The notes under the pieces: generated by a model
Seen by the model: the letters and a program-made list of their open reading frames with translations, nothing else
Told to the model about the DNA's origin: nothing
The model's database searches: none
Shown here: piece after piece, positions 51,820 to 60,622 of the stretch
How the letters are laid out: the number at the start of each line of letters is the position of its first letter
Position numbering within the stretch: the stretch's first letter is position 1
Assembly (NCBI GenBank): GCA_036378535.1
Contig: DASUWH010000031.1
Location: 1-64,000, forward strand
Direction: 5' to 3'
Origin: Gp1-AA122 sp036378535
GTDB lineage: Bacteria > Acidobacteriota > Terriglobia > Terriglobales > Acidobacteriaceae
DNA: 64,000 nt
Program-made: the position numbers and the translations under genes

Positions 51820-53166
51820 TCAGTCTCCAACTTCCACGCGCTCGGTCTTTGACGCCGACTCCACCAACTCGCGGACCCGGCCGGTCGGCGCATTCTCAGT
51901 TTCGCGCACGCTCGAGAGCGGCCCGTTCACGGTGAAGTAATGCGCGCCGGCCACTAACAATTCTTCGGCCGGGAAGCGGGTAATCACCTCGTGACCGGTA
52001 GGTGTCACCACAATCTCTTCCTCGATGCGCGCCGCGCTCCATCCATCCGTCGATGGCCAGAACGTTTCCAGGGCGAACACCATGCCCGGCTTGATTTCAT
52101 GCGGGTGTTCGAAAGAAACCAGGCGGCTGATCACCGGCTTCTCCCAGATCGCCAGCCCCACTCCGTGCCCATACTGCAAGGCGAAACAGGCTTCCTCGTT
52201 GGGGAATCCGAACTCCTGGGCCTTGGGCCAAACGGAAGCAATTTCAGCCGTGGTCCGGCCGGGACGAACTAATTCAATCGCCGCATCGAGATACTCTCGG
52301 CAGCGCTTATATGCATCCACCATGGCGTGCGACGCATAGCCCACCGTGAAACAGCGGTAATAGCAGGTGCGATAGCCCATGTAGGAATGGAGAATGTCGT
52401 AGTACACGGGATCGCCCGGCCGCAGCAGCCGATCGGAAAAAACGTGAGGGTGCGGATTGCAGCGTTCGCCAGAAATCGCGTTCACTGCCTCGACGTATTC
52501 CGATCCCAGGTCATAGAGAACTTTGCTCACCAGGCCCACTGCTTCATTCTCGCGAATGCCCGGCTTCATGGCGCGATAGAGTTCGTCATAGGCGGCGTCG
52601 ACCATCGCGGCTGACTGATTCAGTAGAGTGATCTCATCCTGCGTCTTGATAACGCGCGCGTCCGACATGATCTGCTGGCCGTCGACGATCTTCAGACCTT
52701 CTTTTTCCAGCGCGAATAATACGGGGGGCTCGATGATGTCGATGCCCACCGGTTCCTTATGCAAGCCGCGCATTTCGAGTTCAATGCGAATCTTGCGGGC
52801 CACGTCTTCAGCGCGGCCCATCTCCGGTGACATCGCTCCGCGCAGCATCGAGATGCCTGGCCGCGAGCGCTCGCCCAGCCACGGACAGTGCAGTTGATGG
52901 TGCTTGGCGGCTGATCCGAAGTCCCAAAGAATGGGCTCATCGTTCTGCGGCAGCAAAGTGAAGCGATTGGCTTTGTCCTGCGCCCAGGTGCCAATGTGCG
53001 TAGCCGTGAGATAACGCACATTGTTCATGTCGAAGCAGAGCAGGGAACCGCATTCGGATTTGGCCAGCAGATCCTTCGCCCGCTGCAGCCGTTCCCGGCG
53101 CAGGCGATCGAAATCCACCCGATTTTCCCAATCCACCGCCATCGTTCCATAAGTGGGCAGTGCCAT
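51820..53166 (-). CDS. M24 peptidase-fold protein (Xaa-Pro peptidase/creatinase-like)
   Basis: A 448-aa pita-bread-fold protein. An N-terminal creatinase-like domain (about 1-180) precedes the M24 domain. There VYYDILHSYMGYRTCYYRCF aligns with the metal-binding strand pair; the first Asp is present but the second, normally in a D-(I/V)-T-R context, is replaced by Cys/Tyr. The His (YGHGVGLA) and two Glu (FALETFW, RIEEEIVV) are present. The enzyme may therefore be a creatinase/DddP-like lyase or hydrolase rather than a peptidase. It is encoded within a catabolic operon between E1 beta and E2. ATG 53166 is firm, with AAGGAGG upstream. Confidence 0.88.
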   Translation of the reverse strand: MALPTYGTMAVDWENRVDFDRLRRERLQRAKDLLAKSECGSLLCFDMNNVRYLTATHIGTWAQDKANRFTLLPQNDEPILWDFGSAAKHHQLHCPWLGERSRPGISMLRGAMSPEMGRAEDVARKIRIELEMRGLHKEPVGIDIIEPPVLFALEKEGLKIVDGQQIMSDARVIKTQDEITLLNQSAAMVDAAYDELYRAMKPGIRENEAVGLVSKVLYDLGSEYVEAVNAISGERCNPHPHVFSDRLLRPGDPVYYDILHSYMGYRTCYYRCFTVGYASHAMVDAYKRCREYLDAAIELVRPGRTTAEIASVWPKAQEFGFPNEEACFALQYGHGVGLAIWEKPVISRLVSFEHPHEIKPGMVFALETFWPSTDGWSAARIEEEIVVTPTGHEVITRFPAEELLVAGAHYFTVNGPLSSVRETENAPTGRVRELVESASKTERVEVGD

Positions 53167-53290
53167 AGCCAGCCTCCTTGCTTCGTAGAAGAGAAAACCT
53201 AGATCCCTCGCTCCGCTCGGGATGACAATTAAATACGCTCGGGATGACAATTAACTTTTCATGATGACAATTAACTACTAATTACCTGGA

Positions 53291-53340
53291 GCGGGCACCC
53301 CGCCCGCTGCCCTATACGTGGCGCGGACATTCCTGTCCGC
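53291..53340. repeat. Two adjacent hairpins in intergenic repeat region
   Basis: AGCGGGC/GCCCGCT forms a stem at 53290-53308, and GCGGACA/TGTCCGC forms another at 53323-53340. The latter is an inverted copy of the element at 38605. Just upstream (53201-53250) is a fragment of the CTCGGGATGACA repeat. They separate the E1 beta and M24 genes within the operon. Confidence 0.65.
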
Positions 53341-53365
53341 GTCTTGGGTTTTTCGGTCAGCCCCG

Positions 53366-54346
53366 TCACCCACACAACTCCCGCGCCACCTCGAAAACCG
53401 ATTTCTCCGTCGGCACGGTCACATCCTCCAGCGGAGGAGAGAACGGAATGGGCACGTGCATCGCTCCCATACGCTTCACGGGCGCGTCCAGATCATAAAA
53501 AGCGCCCTCAGCGATCACTGCCGCGATTTCCCCTGCGACGCCGTAGCGTCCATAGCCTTCATCGACCACAATCGCCCGACCTGTTTTCTTCGTCGAATCG
53601 ACCAGAGTTTTTTCGTCCAGCGGCCAAGTGGTTCGCGGATCGATCACCTCCGCGCTGATGCCGTTCTGCTCCAGCAACTGCGCGGCTCCCAGCGCCACCT
53701 GCACCATGCTGCTGGTGGCTACGATAGTGACGTCATCGCCCGGGCGTTTGATATCGGCAACTCCGAACGGAATGGTGTAGTCCTCCTCCGGAACCGGGCC
53801 TTTCATCTTGTACATCATCTTGTCTTCGAAGAAGACCACCGGATTGTCATCGCGAATCGCAGTTTTCAGAAGGCCTTTGGCGTCGCGCGGCGTGGAAGGT
53901 AATACCACCTTCAGTCCGGGTACGTGACTGAACCATGCGTGCAGAGATTGCGAGTGTTGTGCCGCTGAGCGGCGTGTCGCCCCCAAAGTCGTGCGCATCA
54001 CCATCGGAACTTTCCATTTTCCGCCCGACATGTAGTGAACTTTGGCGGCCTGATTGGCCATCTGGTCCATGGTGAGGGTGATGAAGTCGCCGAACATGAT
54101 ATCCACGACGGGGCGCAGCCCGGTCATGGCAGCGCCGACGCCGATTCCCGTAAATCCTGCTTCCGAGATGGGCGTATCGATGACCCGCTCGGCGCCGAAT
54201 TCTTCGACCAGGCCCGACAACACTTTGAACGGAGTGCCAGCCTCAGCGACGTCCTCGCCGAAGATGCAGACGGTCTGGTCGCGGCGCATCTCTTCGGCCA
54301 GCGCCTCGCGAATGGCTTGCGCAAATGTCAGATCGCGCTCAGGCAT
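53366..54346 (-). CDS. 2-oxoacid dehydrogenase E1 beta subunit
   Basis: A 326-aa transketolase-type beta subunit: FGEDVAEAGTPFKV, RVIDTPISEAGFTGIGVGAA with the Glu that activates ThDP, QAAKVHYMSGG, ATRRSAAQHSQSLHAWFSH and a C-terminal transketolase domain (SAEVIDPRTTWPLDEKTL). It pairs with the alpha subunit encoded just upstream (8-nt overlap), forming the decarboxylating E1. ATG 54346 is chosen because it gives the standard PERDLTFAQAIREAL start. Confidence 0.95.
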   Translation of the reverse strand: MPERDLTFAQAIREALAEEMRRDQTVCIFGEDVAEAGTPFKVLSGLVEEFGAERVIDTPISEAGFTGIGVGAAMTGLRPVVDIMFGDFITLTMDQMANQAAKVHYMSGGKWKVPMVMRTTLGATRRSAAQHSQSLHAWFSHVPGLKVVLPSTPRDAKGLLKTAIRDDNPVVFFEDKMMYKMKGPVPEEDYTIPFGVADIKRPGDDVTIVATSSMVQVALGAAQLLEQNGISAEVIDPRTTWPLDEKTLVDSTKKTGRAIVVDEGYGRYGVAGEIAAVIAEGAFYDLDAPVKRMGAMHVPIPFSPPLEDVTVPTEKSVFEVARELCG

Positions 54347-55334
54347 AGACGTCCTGATCCACCTCGTCGGGCTTGGGGTAGGGTGCAGCGGTGGCAAATT
54401 TCACAGCCGCATCCATCTCCGAATTTACTTCGGACTCGATCTCAGCCAGAGACCCTTCATCGGCCAACCCTTCTTTCACCAGCCATGAGCTGAGCAGCTT
54501 GAGCGGGTCGCGCTCCGCCTTCCAATGCTGTTCTTCCTGCTTGGAGCGGTAATACTCTCGGCTGATGTCGCCCACGTGATGGCCGTGATAGCGGTAGGTA
54601 TTGCAGAGCAGGAAGGCCGGGCCTTCACCGCGGCGTGCGCGCAGCACCAGCGCTTCGGTAATGGCGTAAACCGCGCGCACATCCTGGCCATCGACGGTTT
54701 CCGCACGAATACCGAACGCGGTGGCGCGTGCGGGGATGTCACCGGCAGTGGTCTCGGAATAGTGCGTGTATTCGTTGTAGAGATTGTTCTCGCAGACGTA
54801 GATCACGGGCAGCTTCCACAGTTGCGCGAGATTCATGACTTCATAGACCAGGCCTTGACCGAGCGCCCCCTCGCCGAAGAAACAGACGGCGACGCGTCCA
54901 TTGCGCAAGCGTTTGGCGGAGAGCGCAGCCCCCGTGGCGATGCCTACGCTGCCCGCGACAATAGCGTTCGCGCCCAGATTGCCGGTAGAGGGGTCGGCGA
55001 TATGCATGGAACCGCCCTTGCCGCGGCAATAGCCCGCCTCCTTGCCCAGTAGCTCGGCAAACATGCGATCCGGCGTAGCCCCCTTTGCCAGGCAATGTCC
55101 GTGACCGCGATGGGTGCTGGTGATGTAATCTTCGCGATTGAGCGCCTCGCAGACACCCACCGCTACCGCCTCTTCCCCGATATAAAGGTGGGCCAGTCCC
55201 GGCATCAGCGCCCGCGTATACAGATCGTTCACGCGCTCTTCAAAGGCGCGGATGCCGACCATCTGCCGGTACGCGCGCAGCCAGCGTTCAACTTGAATTT
55301 TCGATCCCACTTCGGAATGAGTGGCGGTGCTCAT
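54339..55334 (-). CDS. 2-oxoacid dehydrogenase E1 alpha subunit
   Basis: A 331-aa ThDP-dependent alpha subunit related to acetoin and pyruvate dehydrogenase E1 alpha: LAHLYIGEEAVAVGVCEAL, STHRGHGHCLAKG, GKGGSMHIADPSTGNLGANA and the ThDP/Mg motif GEGALGQGLVYEVMNLAQ ending in ENN. The usual GDG is GEG here. DPLKLLSSWLV resembles the C-terminal family region. It overlaps the oxidoreductase gene upstream by 4 nt and E1 beta by 8 nt, a clear operon. Confidence 0.94.
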   Translation of the reverse strand: MSTATHSEVGSKIQVERWLRAYRQMVGIRAFEERVNDLYTRALMPGLAHLYIGEEAVAVGVCEALNREDYITSTHRGHGHCLAKGATPDRMFAELLGKEAGYCRGKGGSMHIADPSTGNLGANAIVAGSVGIATGAALSAKRLRNGRVAVCFFGEGALGQGLVYEVMNLAQLWKLPVIYVCENNLYNEYTHYSETTAGDIPARATAFGIRAETVDGQDVRAVYAITEALVLRARRGEGPAFLLCNTYRYHGHHVGDISREYYRSKQEEQHWKAERDPLKLLSSWLVKEGLADEGSLAEIESEVNSEMDAAVKFATAAPYPKPDEVDQDVYA

Positions 55335-56227
55335 TTGGCCGCTCCCGTTTTCGCCAGCCCTGACATTTGCGCGAGAACGTCATACATCACAGCAAAATCT
55401 TTTTTCTCCATTCCCATGCCGCGCGCCGCCGTCAGGATTTCGTTGCTGACCGCGGTGGTCGGCATGGGCACATTCAGCTGGCGGCCCAATTCGAGCGCCA
55501 GCAGCATGTCCTTCTGCATCATGTTCACGTCGAACCAGGCTTCTTCGGGATGCCCGAGAATGAACGGCCCGCGATACTGAACCATGGGCGAAGCGATTAC
55601 GCTGTGCGTCATCACATCCACGGCGGTCTCACGTGAAATCCCGCTTTTTTCGCCGAGCAACACGCCTTCGGAGAAGGCAAGCATCTGCACCGCAAGGCTA
55701 AGGTTCACCGCAATTTTCATGACCAGAGCGAGACCGTTGTCGCCGACATGGGTGACCTTTGGCCCAATATCCTGAAGGATCGGCTTAACCCGCTCGAAGG
55801 TGTCTTTCCGTCCGCCGACCATAACCGAGAGCTTGCCCTCCTGCAAAGTGATCACGCTGCCGGACACGGGCGAGTCCACCATGTCGGCGCCTTTGTCGCG
55901 CACCTTGGCGGCCAGTGCGCGGCTCACGGCGGGGCTCACCGTGCTCATGTCCACAAAAATCTTGCCCTTGCCCAGGCCCGCAAACAATCCATCGGGACCG
56001 TCGGTCACCGCGGTGATCGCGGCAGAATTGGTGACCATGGCGAAGGTCACGTCGGCGGCTTGCGCTACCGCTTTGGGAGAGTCTGCCCACTTCATGCCGC
56101 GCTCGATCAGCCATTGCGCCTTCGAACGAGTGCGGTTATAGCCGGTGACGGTGTGTCCTTTGCTGAGCAGCCGATTCACCATCTGACTGCCCATCACACC
56201 GAGACCAACAAATCCGAGATTTGCCAT
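55331..56227 (-). CDS. NAD(P)-dependent 3-hydroxyisobutyrate dehydrogenase-like protein
   Basis: A 298-aa beta-hydroxyacid dehydrogenase: Rossmann motif GFVGLGVMGSQMVNRLL, FVDMSTVSPAVSR, DSPVSGSVITLQEGKLSVMVGG with the substrate-binding Ser/Gly, and the catalytic Lys in GLALVMKIAVNL (followed by N). It oxidises a beta-hydroxyacid to a semialdehyde or reduces the reverse (GarR, GlxR and HIBADH relatives). The semialdehyde could be passed to the aldehyde dehydrogenase of the cluster. It overlaps E1 alpha by 4 nt. Confidence 0.93.
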   Translation of the reverse strand: MANLGFVGLGVMGSQMVNRLLSKGHTVTGYNRTRSKAQWLIERGMKWADSPKAVAQAADVTFAMVTNSAAITAVTDGPDGLFAGLGKGKIFVDMSTVSPAVSRALAAKVRDKGADMVDSPVSGSVITLQEGKLSVMVGGRKDTFERVKPILQDIGPKVTHVGDNGLALVMKIAVNLSLAVQMLAFSEGVLLGEKSGISRETAVDVMTHSVIASPMVQYRGPFILGHPEEAWFDVNMMQKDMLLALELGRQLNVPMPTTAVSNEILTAARGMGMEKKDFAVMYDVLAQMSGLAKTGAAK

Positions 56228-56244
56228 TGCGTGAGTTCTCCGAA

Positions 56245-57042
56245 TCAGGTGGTGCTAACGGTCGTGGCCAATTCCGCCGCTTTGTGCGCATCCTCGCGAA
56301 TCTGCTGCAGGTGATCTCGCATGGCTGCGCGCGCCTTCTCCGCATCGCGTTGCTCAACCGCCTCGAGGATCCGCTTGTGATGAAGCTGTCCCCGCTGCGG
56401 ACCACGATCGACATTGAAAATTCCCAACCGCTGCTCGCGCAACAGGCCAACAATGGAGTCGATGAGCGACAGAATTACAGGATTCGCCGCGGCTTCCGCG
56501 AGAGCCAGGTGGAAATCAAGATCGGCTTCGATATAGGCGTCGGCATCGCCGCCGGAGCGATCCATGACGGCGACCGCCTCGCGCATGGTAGCAAGATGCT
56601 GCTCATCGGCTCGGCTCGCCGCCAGGGCGGCAATCTCCGGTTCGAGCATCGCCCGGACTTCAGCAAGCTGGGCGGAGCCATCGGGCCCGATTCGTGTCAT
56701 GAGATCAAGCGATTGCCGGATGGCGTGCGAGGTGCCGTTCGTGATGAAAGTGCCTCGTCCCGAATAGGCTTCGACCAGTCCCTTTTCCCGCAGTGCCTTA
56801 ACCGCCTCGCGTACCGCAGTGCGGCTGACACCAAACCGCTCGGCGAGATCGCGCTCGGCAGGGAGTTGGTCTCCCGGCTTCAGGGCACCTTTAAGGATGG
56901 ATTCTTCAATCTGCTCAACAATTTGTTCGTACAAACGGGAGGTTCGAACGGTCTTGTACACGGGCGTTTCTCCCCCAAGCCGCAGGTCCGCGGCTGTGGT
57001 CGAGGTACTATACAACGGCACGTGGGCGAGTGGAACTGTCAT
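56245..57042 (-). CDS. FadR-type GntR transcriptional regulator
   Basis: A 265-aa repressor. N-terminal GntR winged helix: LYEQIVEQIEESILKGALKP, GDQLPAERDLAERFGVSRTA and VREAVKALREKGLVEAYSGR. C-terminal FCD all-helical effector domain with EVRAMLEPEIAALAA, DLDFHLALAEAAANPV and HKRILEAVEQRDAEKARAAM; the D-x3-H...H...H metal/ligand pattern is present. A palindrome just upstream (57046-57074) is the likely operator, so it probably represses itself and the downstream dehydrogenase genes until an organic acid binds. ATG 57042 is chosen; an in-frame GTG at 57066 falls within the palindrome. Confidence 0.93.
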   Translation of the reverse strand: MTVPLAHVPLYSTSTTAADLRLGGETPVYKTVRTSRLYEQIVEQIEESILKGALKPGDQLPAERDLAERFGVSRTAVREAVKALREKGLVEAYSGRGTFITNGTSHAIRQSLDLMTRIGPDGSAQLAEVRAMLEPEIAALAASRADEQHLATMREAVAVMDRSGGDADAYIEADLDFHLALAEAAANPVILSLIDSIVGLLREQRLGIFNVDRGPQRGQLHHKRILEAVEQRDAEKARAAMRDHLQQIREDAHKAAELATTVSTT

Positions 57043-57045
57043 ATG

Positions 57046-57074
57046 GTGGTACAGCGGTATGACCACCGTACCAC
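57046..57074. promoter_or_regulatory. GntR operator palindrome
   Basis: A nested palindrome centred on 57060: GTGGTAC (57046-57052) matches GTACCAC (57068-57074), and inside it GGT-ATG-ACC (57056-57064) has the TGGT-N-ACCA-like core seen for FadR-subfamily GntR proteins. It lies 4 bp upstream of the regulator start. Confidence 0.72.
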
Positions 57075-57108
57075 AACGGCCGCGATGTCTGCAACTCTCC
57101 TCGCCCGA

Positions 57109-58512
57109 CTACTCCGCCCGGCTCGCCGTCGACGCTTTCTGCGCTGCTTCCTGCACCCAAACAGTCTTGACGTTGGTGAACTCACGCATTCCGTGCACGC
57201 TCAACTCGCGCCCGTGGCCCGATTGTTTGACGCCGCCAAAGGGGATGCGAGGATCCGAGGCGACCATCTTGTTGATGAAGACCATGCCCGCCTGCAGTTC
57301 GTTAATAAAGAGATCGCGCTCCTTAGCATCAGTCGTCCAGGCACTGGCGCCCAGACCGAAACGGGTGTCATTCGCGACCTGGATGGCTTCCTCCGCGTCC
57401 TTTACGCGGAACAGGCATGCGACCGGACCAAAAAGTTCCTCGCGGTAGGCGGGAGAGGTCTTCGGGATGTTGGTCAGGACGGTCGGTTCATAGAAATTCC
57501 CCGAACGCGGCAGGCGTTTCCCACCGGTGAGGACCTTGGCTCCCGCTCCCACGGACTTGTCCACGTCACGTTCAATATCCGATACACCGGACGGAGTCGA
57601 TAGCGGGCCGAGTTCTGTGCTCGGGTCCATGGGATCGCCCACCTTGAGGGCCTCCATCTTCTTGACGAACTCGCGCTCGAAGCGGTCGGCCATCTGTTCA
57701 TGCACGATGAAGCGCTTGGCGGCGATGCAGGATTGGCCGTTGTTGATGACTCTCGCCTTCACGCCGGTCGAAACCGCCTCCTCGAAATTGGCGCTGGGCA
57801 TGACGATGAACGGATCGCTGCCGCCCAACTCGAGCACGACCTTCTTGATTCGCTTGGCGGCCGAGACGCCGACTTCGATTCCAGCGCCTTCGCTGCCGGT
57901 CAGTGTCGCGGCTGCAATTCGTGGGTCGTTCAGAACTCCGTCAACCTTGCTGGCGCCGATCAGAAGTGTTTGAAACACATCGTCAGGAAATCCAGCGCGT
58001 CGCACGACTTGCTCGATCTCCAGCGCGCATTGCGGCACGTTGGACGCGTGTTTCAACAGGCCGACATTGCCCGCCATCAATCCTGGCGCGATGAAGCGGA
58101 AGACTTGCCAGAAAGGAAAGTTCCACGGCATCACGCAGAGAATTACGCCCATTGGCTGATAGCGTACATAACTGCGCGTGGCGGGCGTTTCGATGATCTC
58201 ATCCGCCATGAAGCGTTCGGCGTTTTCTGCGTAGTAGCGGCACGCCCACGCGCATTTCACGGCCTCATCCACAGCGGACTGGAAGGTCTTGCCCATTTCC
58301 AGCGTCATCAGCTCGGCGAACTTGTTCTTATCCTGTTCCAGAATTTCGGCGGCCTTGTTCATCCAGCGGGCGCGTTTGGCGAAGGGAATATGACGATAGG
58401 TGGAGAAGGCGTCAGCGGCGCGCTGGATCTTCTCTTCGATTTGCGCGTCGGTGAGCCCGTCGAAAGACTTGATCAGCTGGCCGGTGGCTGGATTAATGCT
58501 GGCGATCGCCAT
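57109..58512 (-). CDS. NAD(P)-dependent aldehyde dehydrogenase (succinate-semialdehyde type)
   Basis: A 467-aa ALDH: PWNFPFWQVFRFIAPGLMAG, LTGSEGAGIEVG, the Glu motif LELGGSDPFIV and the nucleophile in NNGQSCIAAKRF, then EELFGPVACLFRV and IPFGGVKQSGHGREL. The sequence resembles GabD/YneI-type semialdehyde dehydrogenases. It converts an aldehyde to the acid with NAD(P)+. First gene of the minus-strand cluster; the regulator follows after 66 bp that hold the operator. The substrate is inferred only from subgroup resemblance. Confidence 0.94.
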   Translation of the reverse strand: MAIASINPATGQLIKSFDGLTDAQIEEKIQRAADAFSTYRHIPFAKRARWMNKAAEILEQDKNKFAELMTLEMGKTFQSAVDEAVKCAWACRYYAENAERFMADEIIETPATRSYVRYQPMGVILCVMPWNFPFWQVFRFIAPGLMAGNVGLLKHASNVPQCALEIEQVVRRAGFPDDVFQTLLIGASKVDGVLNDPRIAAATLTGSEGAGIEVGVSAAKRIKKVVLELGGSDPFIVMPSANFEEAVSTGVKARVINNGQSCIAAKRFIVHEQMADRFEREFVKKMEALKVGDPMDPSTELGPLSTPSGVSDIERDVDKSVGAGAKVLTGGKRLPRSGNFYEPTVLTNIPKTSPAYREELFGPVACLFRVKDAEEAIQVANDTRFGLGASAWTTDAKERDLFINELQAGMVFINKMVASDPRIPFGGVKQSGHGRELSVHGMREFTNVKTVWVQEAAQKASTASRAE

Positions 58513-58693
58513 GGGTTTTCTTCCTTACTAGAAAATTGCAGACTTCCTGAGGATATCGAAGGGAAGTGTGGATTGGCAAGATTGGTACGACCGCTGGACC
58601 GGGGCCGTCGGCAAGTGGATGACATTCTTGACAGAGTTTCGGCGGCAGTGGTACAGCTGTCAGACCACCACTACTTGCGTCCGAGGATATTTT

Positions 58694-59941
58694 ATGTTCA
58701 TTTCGAATCGACTTGCGCTGCTCTTCCTAGCCTGTACCGCCTTGCTGGCGACCGCCTTCGCCCAGGAGCAAGGTACCCAGGGCGAACGCACCCTGGACGA
58801 GATCAAGACCGAATCGATCCGGCGGGCTGAACTGGGCGTGTACCCACTCATCGGGCTCGATCCGGCTGACGTGCGCGAGGCCTTCGAATCGATTCACAGC
58901 AAGGACAAGGACGAGTGGGCCGCGGCCTTCATCAAGGTCGGCGACAAATATATGAACGAGGCCAACGCGCTCGCCGCCAGCGATCCCGCCAAGGCGAATG
59001 CCGACTACATCCGCGCCTGGCGGGTTTACTCATTCGGACGCTGGCCAGTGCCTTCCTCGCCGGGGAAGCAGAAGGCCTATGCGAAGGCGCTCGAAGCATT
59101 TCTCGCGCACACCAGGTTTCTCGACCCGCCGCTGCAGGTGGTGAAAATCCCGTTTGAGGGATCCGAAATCACCGGGTATCTGCGTCTGCCGAAAGATATG
59201 AAGGGACCCGTGCCGCTGGTGATTGCCGTCAACGGGCTCGACAGCCGCAAGGAAGACTTGTCGGAAAGCTTCGCCGCGATCCTGCCGCACGGAATCGGAT
59301 TTCTCGCGGTAGATGGACCCGGAACTGGACAGGCGCCAATCAAAGTCAGTCCGACCGCGGACCGCATGTTGTCGCGCGTAATTGACTATGCGCAGACGCT
59401 CCCGCAGGTGGACAAGAATCGGCTGGCACTGCACGGCGTCAGCTGGGGCGCGTATTGGGCTACGAAGATGGCGATCGTCGAACATGCGCGCCTGCGCGGC
59501 ACCAGCGCCTCGTCGCCGCCGGCCGACAAATTTTTCCAGCGCGATTACGTGATGAATAAGCTGCAGGGCAACCGCGAGTATCTCTTTGACCAGGTGCCGG
59601 CCATGATGTCGATCCTCGACGGGGTTAGCAATCTCGACGAGATGGCCACGCTGTTCTCCAAGCTATCGCTGGTGAACGATGGCCTGCTGGGCAAGCCCAT
59701 GTGCCCGATGCTCATCCTGGGCGGCGTGCTCGACACGCAAGTGCCGATCGACGACATTTACCTGTTGTTGTCGAAAGGCGACACACCCAAGAGCGCGTGG
59801 ATCAATCCGCAAGGCGGCCACCTCGGTCGCCAGGCCAAAGTCTGGCCCGACCCGCTGATCTTCAAGCAGGTCATTATTCCGTGGCTGGTCGGAGTACTGC
59901 AGGGGGACAGCGCTCAGCATTCAGCAGTGAGCACTCAGTAA
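58694..59941 (+). CDS. Exported alpha/beta hydrolase (FrsA-like esterase)
   Basis: A 415-aa protein with a signal peptide (LALLFLACTALLATAFA). An N-terminal helical part (residues ~30-150) is followed by the hydrolase: VPLVIAVNGLDSRKED (oxyanion region), FLAVDGPGTGQAP, nucleophile elbow HGVSWGAYWA, a late Asp in GGVLDTQVPIDD and the His in PQGGHLGRQ. The catalytic triad is complete. The family includes FrsA/DUF1100 and acetyl-xylan-esterase-like enzymes. ATG 58694 is chosen for the signal peptide. Divergent from the aldehyde dehydrogenase, 181 bp away. Confidence 0.9.
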   Translation: MFISNRLALLFLACTALLATAFAQEQGTQGERTLDEIKTESIRRAELGVYPLIGLDPADVREAFESIHSKDKDEWAAAFIKVGDKYMNEANALAASDPAKANADYIRAWRVYSFGRWPVPSSPGKQKAYAKALEAFLAHTRFLDPPLQVVKIPFEGSEITGYLRLPKDMKGPVPLVIAVNGLDSRKEDLSESFAAILPHGIGFLAVDGPGTGQAPIKVSPTADRMLSRVIDYAQTLPQVDKNRLALHGVSWGAYWATKMAIVEHARLRGTSASSPPADKFFQRDYVMNKLQGNREYLFDQVPAMMSILDGVSNLDEMATLFSKLSLVNDGLLGKPMCPMLILGGVLDTQVPIDDIYLLLSKGDTPKSAWINPQGGHLGRQAKVWPDPLIFKQVIIPWLVGVLQGDSAQHSAVSTQ

Positions 59942-60283
59942 CGAGTGGCTAGTGATTAGTGGATAGTTGTTCGCACCTCCTTTCGAAAGTCGCGTGCGGC
60001 AGCCAGAGTGCTCGTCCTAATACAGAATTGTCATCCCGAGCGCCGCCTGAGCGACCGACAGGGAGGTAAGGCAAGTCGAGGGACCTTGTGTTTCTCTCAG
60101 TTCCGCATCGCCCTGACCCGGAGTGTCGTTCTTGCGTAGGCTCGACTTACGATCGGTCCTAACTCTGGGCTTGCGGCTTGGGCTAAGTTCTGCCGTCGCT
60201 CCGCGCGCCGGCCGAGGGGGCTACGAACATTTTGCTGTGCTTGCTCGACGTTTTCGGACTAACATCGGGTCGCGGAGGGGTGT
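59942..60283. other. Spacer with inverted CTCGGGATGACA-type repeat
   Basis: Short ATAGTGGAT/AGTGATTAG-like repeats follow the hydrolase stop. At 60030-60090 the reverse complement of the dispersed CTCGGGATGACA repeat is interrupted by unrelated bases. No gene. Confidence 0.5.
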
Positions 60284-60622
60284 ATGGCGATTCGCGGCAT
60301 AGAGGGACTTAGCCCGGAACAGATTAATTTCGAACTGCAACGCGGCGGCAAGTTCGTTGTGTACCAGTACTGTATTTCACTTCTGGTCGTTACCCTCCGA
60401 CGCGGCTCGCCGGTGTATTTGGTCCGCGACGGCGAAAGCCGCGTTGGGCGAGGTCTCCCGTGGATACTGCTTACCTGCCTGCTGGGATGGTGGGGGATTC
60501 CGTGGGGTCCGATCTTTACCATTCAGTCGCTGGTGACCGATTTCGGCGGAGGAAAAGACGTAACTGCTCAGATGCTGGCGCAGGCGCGGCAGTCGGGCGC
60601 GGCGGCGGCCGGCAATCCTTAG
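60284..60622 (+). CDS. Hypothetical membrane protein
   Basis: A 112-aa protein: an N-terminal amphipathic part (GLSPEQINFELQRGGKFVVY), one hydrophobic span (LPWILLTCLLGWWGIPWGPI) and a Gly/Ala-rich tail. It resembles a widely distributed, unnamed family that starts GLSPEQI.FEL..GG.FV.Y. GGAGGGG precedes the ATG. Function unknown. Confidence 0.75.
   Translation: MAIRGIEGLSPEQINFELQRGGKFVVYQYCISLLVVTLRRGSPVYLVRDGESRVGRGLPWILLTCLLGWWGIPWGPIFTIQSLVTDFGGGKDVTAQMLAQARQSGAAAAGNP

Noticed and set aside
57700..58830. 376-aa plus-strand frame opposite the aldehyde dehydrogenase
   Set aside because: The minus strand encodes a complete ALDH with all catalytic motifs; this frame is its shadow.
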